8,165 nucleotides of DNA. Source: JAAYXU01 sp050942555. GTDB taxonomy: Bacteria > Bacillota > Clostridia > Christensenellales > UMGS416. The stretch lies in NCBI GenBank assembly GCA_050942555.1, contig JBMNNN010000093.1, forward strand, positions 1-8,165, written 5' to 3'. Position 1 is the stretch's first letter. Every line of letters begins with the position of its first letter. Below, piece after piece: positions 1 to 5,506 of the stretch. Made by a program: the position numbers and the translations under genes. Below the pieces are notes generated by a model that saw nothing but the letters and a program-made list of their open reading frames with translations, did no database searches and had not been told where the DNA came from.

Positions 1-153
1 TCCCTTCGGGACCTGTAGTCATGCCTGCTTATTTACCCAGAACTATTTTACACTAACAAAAAAGTGGTATCCATCCCGGCATAGATGCGCATAACCGTAG
101 GATCGCGAAATATCGATATCAAATGCTACCGCTTTGCTGCCTTCGCGAAATTG

Positions 154-182
154 TTGCGGTAACCGACCGATTCGTGTATTAT
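154..182 (+). promoter_or_regulatory. Candidate sigma70-type promoter for the PHP/clostripain pair
   Basis: A -10 box TATTAT (177-182, five of six consensus bases) lies 17 bp after a weak -35 box TTGCGG (154-159). Transcription would start near 189, about 35 bases before the PHP start codon. The -35 box overlaps the right arm of a six-base inverted repeat (TACCGC at 127-132, GCGGTA at 156-161) that encloses the palindrome TTCGCGAA (142-149), so repressor binding here is conceivable. Only the -10 and spacing are convincing. Confidence 0.5.
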
Positions 183-199
183 TAAGCTGGATTTATGCT

Positions 200-211
200 A
201 TCTATATAGAT
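200..211. promoter_or_regulatory. 12-bp perfect palindrome next to the PHP ribosome binding site
   Basis: ATCTATATAGAT is a perfect 12-bp dyad. It ends one base before the Shine-Dalgarno sequence GAGGAGG (212-218) and lies just downstream of the predicted transcription start. It could be an operator for a dimeric repressor. An AU-rich RNA hairpin of this size would be weak. No regulator gene is present in the window to pair it with. Confidence 0.35.
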
Positions 212-223
212 GAGGAGGATTTC

Positions 224-1492
224 ATGGCTTTCGACTTCACCGACCGTCTCAACGATAAAGACATGGAGCGAAGGCTCGAGGCGCTTTCCGCGCTGCGCGG
301 CGCACCCCGCGGGCCGCAGGCGCCGGGCCATGTCAACAACCATATTCACACGATGTATTCTTTCTCGCCATACTCGCCGTCTGCGGCGGTCTATGAGGCC
401 TGCCGGGCGGGTCTTACCACCGCCGGCATCATGGATCACGACACGATCGCCGGGGGGGAGGAGTTTATCGCGGCCGGCCGCATCATGGGCCTGCCGGTCA
501 CATGCGGCATTGAGTGCAGGGTGTCGTTCGCGGATACGCCCTTTGCCGGGCGGCTCATCAACAACCCCGATCAAAAGGGCGTCGTGTACATGGCGCTGCA
601 TGGCGTCCCGGCGGGACAGCACGCCGCGGTACAGCGCTTCTTTGAGCCGCTGCGGGCGGCCCGCAGCCACCGCAACCGGCTGATGACCGAGCGGATACAC
701 GCCCTTGTTTCGCCCCTCGGACTCAGCCTTAACTACGAGCGCGACGTGGTTCCGCTCTCGTGGTCGGACTGCGGGGGTTCGGTTACCGAGCGCCATATAC
801 TCTTTGGCCTCGCGCATAATATCATCGCCGCTACGGGCAGGGGAGAGCTGCTCATAGATTTTATCGACAAACGTCTCGGGCTGCCGCTTTCGGACAGGGC
901 GCGCGCGTTCCTCGCGGACGCCGGGAATCCCGGCTACGCGTACGACCTGCTCAACGTGCTCAAGGGCCATTTCGTGTCCCGCTTCTATATCCCTGCCACT
1001 GACGAATGCCCGCCGGTGGAGGACGTGCTCGCCCTCTCCGAGCGGGTCGGGGCCATATCGGCCTACGCCTACCTGGGAGACGTGGGCGATTCGCCCACGG
1101 GCGACAAGAAGGCGCAGAAGTTTGAAGACGACTATCTCGACGATCTTTTTGGATACCTGCGGGACATCGGATTCCGGGCGGTCACATACATGCCCACCCG
1201 CAACACCGGCGCACAGCTGGCGCGCGTGCGGGAACTGTGCCGCCGGATGGGGTTTTTCGAGATCTGCGGCGAGGACATCAACCAGCCCCGCCAGTCGTTC
1301 GTGACCGAAAAACTGCGGGAACCCGGCTTCTCCCATCTGGTGGACGCGACCTGGGCGCTCATAGCCCACGAGAGGCTTGCCGACGGAGACCCGGACCGGG
1401 GCTTTTTCGCCGCCGCCGCGGTCCGGAAATATCCCGATGTCGTGCGCCGCGCCGCAGCCTTCGCCCAGCAGGGACGTGCGCTGGCCCATTGA
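224..1492 (+). CDS. PHP-domain protein (predicted metal-dependent phosphoesterase-like)
   Basis: This encodes 422 residues. The start at 224 is chosen over an upstream in-frame ATG at 134 because GAGGAGG (212-218) precedes it by five bases; the extra 30 residues look non-coding and would overlap the promoter. The N-terminal half carries PHP motifs: HxH at residues 40-42, DHDT at 71-74, GIE at 95-97 and a His at 126. A late GEDIN segment (369-373) matches the last PHP motif only partly. PHP enzymes are usually metal-dependent phosphoesterases, including histidinol-phosphatase and DNA polymerase-associated forms. By eye, three usual metal ligands are replaced here (Phe47, Tyr293, Asn373). There is no signal peptide or membrane segment, so it is probably cytoplasmic. 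The clostripain-like gene follows closely, so the two are likely co-transcribed. The fold assignment is firm; the substrate is unknown. Confidence 0.87.
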   Translation: MAFDFTDRLNDKDMERRLEALSALRGAPRGPQAPGHVNNHIHTMYSFSPYSPSAAVYEACRAGLTTAGIMDHDTIAGGEEFIAAGRIMGLPVTCGIECRVSFADTPFAGRLINNPDQKGVVYMALHGVPAGQHAAVQRFFEPLRAARSHRNRLMTERIHALVSPLGLSLNYERDVVPLSWSDCGGSVTERHILFGLAHNIIAATGRGELLIDFIDKRLGLPLSDRARAFLADAGNPGYAYDLLNVLKGHFVSRFYIPATDECPPVEDVLALSERVGAISAYAYLGDVGDSPTGDKKAQKFEDDYLDDLFGYLRDIGFRAVTYMPTRNTGAQLARVRELCRRMGFFEICGEDINQPRQSFVTEKLREPGFSHLVDATWALIAHERLADGDPDRGFFAAAAVRKYPDVVRRAAAFAQQGRALAH

Positions 1493-1512
1493 TGCGGAAG
1501 GAGTCAATTTGT

Positions 1513-3468
1513 ATGCGAGCTGTAGTCGCTGCGTGCCTGAGCCTAGCGCTGGCGCTATCCTGCGCGGGCTGTAGCCTCGTCGACGTGTACCGCGGCAGTT
1601 CGGGCGGCGAATATATCGGAGGCAAAGATAGAAAAACCGCCGCGCCGACGCCCGCGCCGCCCCGGACCGAGGCCGCCCCGGATCCCACCGCGGAGCCTGC
1701 GCAGGGCTGGACGGTGCTCATCTATATGAACGGCTCGGATCTGGAGAGCGCGTACGGCATGGCCACGCGCGATATCGTGGAAATGCTGACCGCTCCCGCG
1801 TCGGACGACGTGCGCGTGATACTGGCGACCGGCGGGACCAGCGCATGGCAGAACGATACGATCGACGCCCGCCGCACGCAGTACTGGCGGGTCGGCGAGG
1901 ATTCGATCGAGCTTCTTGAGTCGCTCCCGCCCTCCAGCATGGGAGCGCCCGAGACGCTGACCGCGTTTGTCCGATACGGCATCGCGAGCTACCCGGCCGA
2001 GCGCACCGCGCTGCTTTTGTGGAACCACGGCTCGGGCCCGATCGTCGGCTTTGGATGCGATGAGCTCTACGGCTGCGATTCGCTGACACTTCCCGAGCTA
2101 ACAAAGGCGCTCGCCGACGCTGCGACGGACCGCCCGCTGTACTTCATCGGCTTTGACGCGTGCCTGATGGCGTCGCTCGAAACGGCGCACGCTGTCGCTC
2201 CGTACGCGCGCTATATGATCGCGTCCGAGGAGCTCGAGCCGGGCACCGGATGGAGCTACACGCATCTGCTGGCGGCTCTTGCGTCCGACCCCGCGATATC
2301 GATCGAGTCCCTTTTCCAGGCCATTTCCGACGGCATGCTGTGGAACGCGGGGCAGAGCGAGAATGCCGACCTGTGCACGCTGTCGCTCGTGGACCTTGCG
2401 GCCACCGGCGCGGTCGAGGATGCGCTTGCCGCGCTGGCGGTGCGCGCCCAGCGCGATTTTGTCTGGCCCGATATGGCCCGGCAGATCACGCAGGCCCGCG
2501 CCGGTTCGCTGATATTCGGCGGCTCCGACCCCGATGAGGGCATCGTGGACGTCGTGGACCTGAAGGATTTCGCGTATAAAATACTGCCGCTCTATCCTGA
2601 GGAGGGCCAGGCGCTGATCAGCGCGCTGGATGCGGCGGTGCTGGCGGCGGGCAGCGGCAGGGCGCGCATGGCGGCCGCCGGGCTTTCGATCTACTTTCCT
2701 TTCCTGGATCAGGACAACCGCGCCCTGTTCGTCGATCTGTATTCGAATGTTCCCATCGCACCCGCATGGACCGACTTTACCGCCTCTTTTGTCGCGATGC
2801 TCGAAGAGCGCGAGTCGCATGTGCCGCCGCTCAGCGTAGACGAAACCGCGCTGGAGAGCGGCGTCGCCGCGATCCGGATCGACGAGAGGATACTGGACGA
2901 TGTGGGCTATCTCTTTTATTCGCTGGCGCTGGATCTGGGCGGCGGCGCCTATCTGGAGCTGGGCCACGACAACGATCTCATAGTAGAATGGGACACGGGT
3001 TATGCCGAGGCCAATTTTCACGGGTACTGGGTGTACCTGAATGATCATGTGGTCCCGTTTTATATTATCGAGGAAAACGAGTACGGAAACCTGTACAATA
3101 TCCCCGCGCTTCTCAACGGCGAGCAGGTATTTATACGCTGCGCCTGGTACTGGGACGCGGAGGGCGAGGGCGGAAGCTATCATGTGCTGGGCGCGGTTCG
3201 GGGCATCGATAAAGTGACCCGCGTCGTCAACCGTCAGCTGATACCGCTTACCGACGGGGATATCGTCACGCCGCTTTTCTCGATCGTGGACGAGCAGGGG
3301 ACGCTGCTTGAGCAGTTCGAGGGAGACCCGATACATATATCGGGGCAGCCGGTGCTGGAGGATTTTACGCTGATCACGGGCACGTATCTTTTCGGGTTCC
3401 GGATCATGGACTGGTCGATGAACCTCATTGGAACCCAGTACTTCACGATCGACTGGGAAGAGCCGTAA
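1513..3468 (+). CDS. Clostripain-family (C11) cysteine peptidase, predicted lipoprotein
   Basis: This encodes 651 residues. The start at 1513 follows GGAAGGAG (1496-1503) with nine bases between. An in-frame ATG at 1492 overlaps the PHP stop codon (TGATG) but has no ribosome site; it would add only seven residues. Residues 1-20 form a lipoprotein signal: a short charged start, a hydrophobic stretch, then CAGC with Cys20 as likely lipidated residue. A Pro/Ala/Thr-rich linker spans about 41-64. The peptidase domain (about 65-430) opens with WTVLIYMNGSDLE and contains WNHGSG with catalytic His172, GFDACLM with catalytic Cys217, and a late GLSIYFP typical of the family. C11 peptidases generally cleave after Arg or Lys and often self-process. 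The roughly 210 C-terminal residues (about 440-651) are rich in aromatic and acidic residues and predicted beta-strand; I do not recognise them. It is probably anchored to the outer face of the membrane. The natural substrate is unknown. Confidence 0.9.
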   Translation: MRAVVAACLSLALALSCAGCSLVDVYRGSSGGEYIGGKDRKTAAPTPAPPRTEAAPDPTAEPAQGWTVLIYMNGSDLESAYGMATRDIVEMLTAPASDDVRVILATGGTSAWQNDTIDARRTQYWRVGEDSIELLESLPPSSMGAPETLTAFVRYGIASYPAERTALLLWNHGSGPIVGFGCDELYGCDSLTLPELTKALADAATDRPLYFIGFDACLMASLETAHAVAPYARYMIASEELEPGTGWSYTHLLAALASDPAISIESLFQAISDGMLWNAGQSENADLCTLSLVDLAATGAVEDALAALAVRAQRDFVWPDMARQITQARAGSLIFGGSDPDEGIVDVVDLKDFAYKILPLYPEEGQALISALDAAVLAAGSGRARMAAAGLSIYFPFLDQDNRALFVDLYSNVPIAPAWTDFTASFVAMLEERESHVPPLSVDETALESGVAAIRIDERILDDVGYLFYSLALDLGGGAYLELGHDNDLIVEWDTGYAEANFHGYWVYLNDHVVPFYIIEENEYGNLYNIPALLNGEQVFIRCAWYWDAEGEGGSYHVLGAVRGIDKVTRVVNRQLIPLTDGDIVTPLFSIVDEQGTLLEQFEGDPIHISGQPVLEDFTLITGTYLFGFRIMDWSMNLIGTQYFTIDWEEP

Positions 3469-3565
3469 CTGGGCCGGTAACCATACGCAGTCTTTCATTG
3501 CACATAACACTATTCTCATGTACGGATTAAAGAATGTACTACTCATCAGCTTGATCTGTAGTCGG

Positions 3566-3743
3566 GGTCCGGGGGTCTTGAAGCGCCCTGCGGCTCGCCT
3601 GCCACAAAGTCGTAGCGCAAGCTTCCGAAGGCCGCCATGGTATAATTGGCGTAAGCCACCATGGCGGCCGAAGGAATTGCGGAAAGCGCCGACTTTGGGG
3701 CCAGAGACGCAGGTCCCCGGCGCTTCTCGACCCCCGGGTTTTT
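3566..3743. repeat. Large nested inverted repeat / structured element between convergent genes
   Basis: Seven helices nest around one centre. From outside in they are: 3569-3577 with 3729-3737 (9 bp), 3580-3587 with 3719-3726 (8 bp), 3605-3612 with 3690-3697 (8 bp), 3615-3618 with 3686-3689 (4 bp), 3623-3627 with 3680-3684 (5 bp), 3630-3640 with 3659-3669 (11 bp) and 3647-3650 with 3655-3658 (4 bp). The tip is GTAA, a GNRA-type tetraloop, and the arms differ in their internal loops. The outermost stem runs into TTTTT (3739-3743), so read on the plus strand it could end transcription of the peptidase gene. It may be a structured RNA, a miniature palindromic mobile repeat or an elaborate terminator; sequence alone does not decide. 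No transposase, clear direct repeats or supported ORF accompany it. The pairing itself is certain. Confidence 0.75.
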
Positions 3744-3776
3744 GGGCACTTTTTTCAAAAAAATGCCATAAAAAAA
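3744..3776. terminator. A/T-tract hairpin, possible bidirectional terminator
   Basis: GGCA (3745-3748) pairs with TGCC (3764-3767) around a T6 tract (3750-3755) facing an A7 tract (3757-3763); a second A7 run follows (3770-3776). On the minus strand the A runs read as T runs, suiting termination of the MATE gene that ends at 3846. A weak minus-strand stem GCTC/GAGC (3781-3784 with 3798-3801) lies just before the second run. GC content of the stems is low, so efficiency is doubtful. The remaining gap sequence (3469-3565 and 3802-3845) shows nothing recognisable. Confidence 0.4.
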
Positions 3777-3845
3777 GAATGCTCAATCGCTAAAATAGAG
3801 CTAATCAAGTAAACGCTGAGAACAAATGCTATCTCCCTGCGTGGT

Positions 3846-5237
3846 CTATACCTTCCCCTTAACCCAGGTTCCCCTCAAAAAGATCCACAAGAGTATGAGT
3901 CCCCGTACCAGATAGTCGGCGATCAGCGTCATCCATACGAAGGGCAGATCGCCGCGCAGCGCGAACACGACATATGCGGAGGCGGCGGGACGAATGAGCA
4001 GCACGCCGACGGCCGTGGCGATCATCGGCCCCAGCGTGTACCCCGCGCCCCGCAGCGCGCCTACCGTGACAAAGCAGTAGGCCATCAGCGGCTGGGCCAG
4101 CGCCATCACCTGCATAACCCGGTGCCCCAGCGCGATCACCTCGGGGTCGTCGGAAAACAGCAGGTCTATGAGCGAGCCGCCCCAGACCATGAGTCCCGCG
4201 CACAGGATCGCCGATACGAGCAGCGTCATGTTGCGGGCGCTCGCGGCGTACCGGCGCGCCATTCCCGGCAGCTTGCGCCCAAGGCTCTGGCCCACCAGCG
4301 TGGTCGCCGCCACCGAAAAGGCCTGTCCGTTCATAAACGTGATGTTAAGGAGCGACTGTCCCGCCTGGTGCGTGGCGTAAGCTACGGTGCCAAGGCTGCT
4401 GATGATGCGGGTAAAGAGCAGCACGCCCATCCGCATGACCATCTGCTCCAGGAGCGCCGGAAACCCGACGCGCAGTATCCGCCGGAGCAGTCCCCAGTCG
4501 GGCCGCCAGCGCGCGCGCAGGCGCAGCACGAACTCGTAGCGTCCCGCGGCCACGATCGCGATACCCATCGCGAGCGCCACGAGATACGATATCCCGGTCG
4601 CCAGCGACGCGCCGCCCACGCCCATCGCCGGCAGCCCCCACTTCCCGAAAATAAGCAGGTAATTAAGCGGGATATTGACCGCGTTGGATGCGAGGTTCAT
4701 CATCATCGCGGCGCGCGTATGGCCCGCGCCGCGCAGGCACGCCGCGATCGCGAGCCCCAGTATCTGTGCCGGGAAAAACAGCATCTGTATGTAAAAATAC
4801 TCGGCAGCACCGTCGATCGTGTCGGGCTGCGCTCCCATCCATACCATTGCCCGGCGCGACAGCAGACCGCCCGCCACGGCCAGCGCCACCGACAGGACGG
4901 CGCTTACCAGCAGCGCCTGCCGCAGCACCGCGTTCATACCGGCCCGGTCGCCTTCCCCCCGCATCCGCGCGACCAGCGCGGTAAAGCCCACGTTTATGCC
5001 CATGCATAGCACCAGCAGCACGAAGCGTGGCTGCGCCGATAGCCCGACCGCCGCCAGCGCCCATGTGCCCAGCGACGACACCATGATCGTGTCGACGAGC
5101 TGACAGCCCGCTGACAGCGTCATTTCCGCCATCGTGGGAAGCGCGACGCGGAGCACATCCCTGTCGATATCGCGGCGGGAAACCGCGTCCTCATCAAAGA
5201 CCTCGCGATGAATCATCAGTTCCGCACTCTTTTCCAT
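3846..5237 (-). CDS. MATE-family multidrug/cation antiporter
   Basis: This encodes 463 residues, the normal length for the family. The ATG at 5237 is preceded on the minus strand by GGGAGG (5243-5248) with five bases of spacing. About twelve membrane segments can be seen in two homologous halves (roughly residues 30-230 and 255-455) joined by a basic loop near 232-255. Family marks include PTMAE (34-38), VDTIMVSSLG with Asp49 in the first membrane segment, and RGAGHT (169-174) followed by NAVNIPLNYLLIFG. The second half repeats the pattern with VGQSLG (315-320) and RGAGYT (396-401). MATE proteins expel cationic compounds using sodium or proton gradients; the substrate here cannot be told. It lies downstream of leuS on the same strand with a 269-bp gap containing a hairpin terminator, so it may have its own promoter. 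The intact motifs suggest it is functional. Confidence 0.93.
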   Translation of the reverse strand: MEKSAELMIHREVFDEDAVSRRDIDRDVLRVALPTMAEMTLSAGCQLVDTIMVSSLGTWALAAVGLSAQPRFVLLVLCMGINVGFTALVARMRGEGDRAGMNAVLRQALLVSAVLSVALAVAGGLLSRRAMVWMGAQPDTIDGAAEYFYIQMLFFPAQILGLAIAACLRGAGHTRAAMMMNLASNAVNIPLNYLLIFGKWGLPAMGVGGASLATGISYLVALAMGIAIVAAGRYEFVLRLRARWRPDWGLLRRILRVGFPALLEQMVMRMGVLLFTRIISSLGTVAYATHQAGQSLLNITFMNGQAFSVAATTLVGQSLGRKLPGMARRYAASARNMTLLVSAILCAGLMVWGGSLIDLLFSDDPEVIALGHRVMQVMALAQPLMAYCFVTVGALRGAGYTLGPMIATAVGVLLIRPAASAYVVFALRGDLPFVWMTLIADYLVRGLILLWIFLRGTWVKGKV

Positions 5238-5296
5238 TCTCGCCTCCCAAAACGGTATCCAAAACGTAAAAAAATTATGAAATTCCCGCGAAACGA

Positions 5297-5325
5297 TTGC
5301 GCCGCGCCCGATTGCACGTTATACT
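5297..5325 (+). promoter_or_regulatory. Candidate plus-strand promoter in the MATE-leuS gap
   Basis: TTGCGC (5297-5302) and TATACT (5320-5325) are separated by exactly 17 bp, giving a predicted start near 5332. No plus-strand protein gene lies downstream; the next plus-strand signal is the terminator at 5430-5474, so the product would be a short RNA. On the opposite strand a TATAAC (5318-5323) overlaps the same -10 and might serve the MATE gene, though its -35 position is poor. Confidence 0.42.
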
Positions 5326-5331
5326 TTTATC

Positions 5332-5474
5332 CATGCAACAGGTCTGTTGGCGCCGCTATGTAAGGGCGTACTCGGGGGGGCGCAGCGGCCGTGCGCCATC
5401 CGGAACGCCAAATTCCTGTTGATTTTGATAAAGCCGAGAGCATTCGCCGGCTATGCCGGGGGCTTCGGCTTTTT
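5332..5474 (+). ncRNA. Possible small structured RNA between the MATE gene and leuS
   Basis: Between the candidate promoter and the terminator, about 143 bases fold in a nested way: CAACAGG (5336-5342) with CCTGTTG (5415-5421), inside that TTGGCG (5347-5352) with CGCCAA (5406-5411), and a local hairpin GGCGCA/TGCGCC (5379-5384 with 5392-5397). An AT-rich linker then leads into the terminator stem. It matches no RNA I recognise: it lacks the SRP RNA loop motif, tRNA arms and 6S landmarks. Because stems are symmetric, the same region could instead act on the minus strand as the MATE leader. The plus strand is preferred because of the promoter spacing and the T5 run. A 29-codon ORF (5333-5422) fits in it but has no ribosome site. 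Confidence 0.33.
5430..5474. terminator. Intrinsic terminator downstream of leuS, stronger in plus orientation
   Basis: AAAGCCGA (5430-5437) pairs with TCGGCTTT (5465-5472), extended by AGC/GCT and capped by CCGGC-TAT-GCCGG (5447-5459). On the plus strand the stem is followed by five Ts (5470-5474), suiting the candidate small RNA. On the minus strand it lies 33 bases past the leuS stop codon but is followed only by TTTATC, so leuS termination may be partial, allowing read-through into the MATE gene. Confidence 0.68.
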
Positions 5475-5506
5475 GATACCCGCCGCCCCGGCTGCAACGA
5501 CGCCCG

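Noticed and set aside
1..11. Small hairpin TCCC-TTC-GGGA at the left edge
   Set aside because: Four base pairs with no following T run, and cut by the window edge; it could be the end of an upstream terminator but cannot be supported.
12..20. CTGTAGTC-like match shared by the window start, the left flank of the nested repeat (near 3556) and the leuS start region (near 7910)
   Set aside because: Only seven or eight bases match; one copy lies inside leuS coding sequence, so chance is sufficient.
182..1507. 441-codon minus-strand ORF opposite the PHP gene
   Set aside because: It is a GC-rich shadow: the plus strand carries recognisable PHP motifs and a strong ribosome site, while the antisense product resembles nothing and has biased Arg/Gly/His content.
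3546..3758. 70-codon minus-strand ORF inside the nested repeat
   Set aside because: Its sequence is dictated by the inverted repeat arms. No ribosome site was seen. It would deserve another look only if the same reading frame is kept in other copies.
2098..3786. 562-codon minus-strand ORF opposite the peptidase gene and through the nested repeat
   Set aside because: Also a shadow of a well-supported gene; no ribosome site, no recognisable domain, and it runs across the palindromic element.
5333..5422. 29-codon plus-strand ORF starting at the predicted transcription start of the candidate small RNA
   Set aside because: It would be leaderless, has no ribosome site, and an open frame of this size is expected by chance at this GC content.
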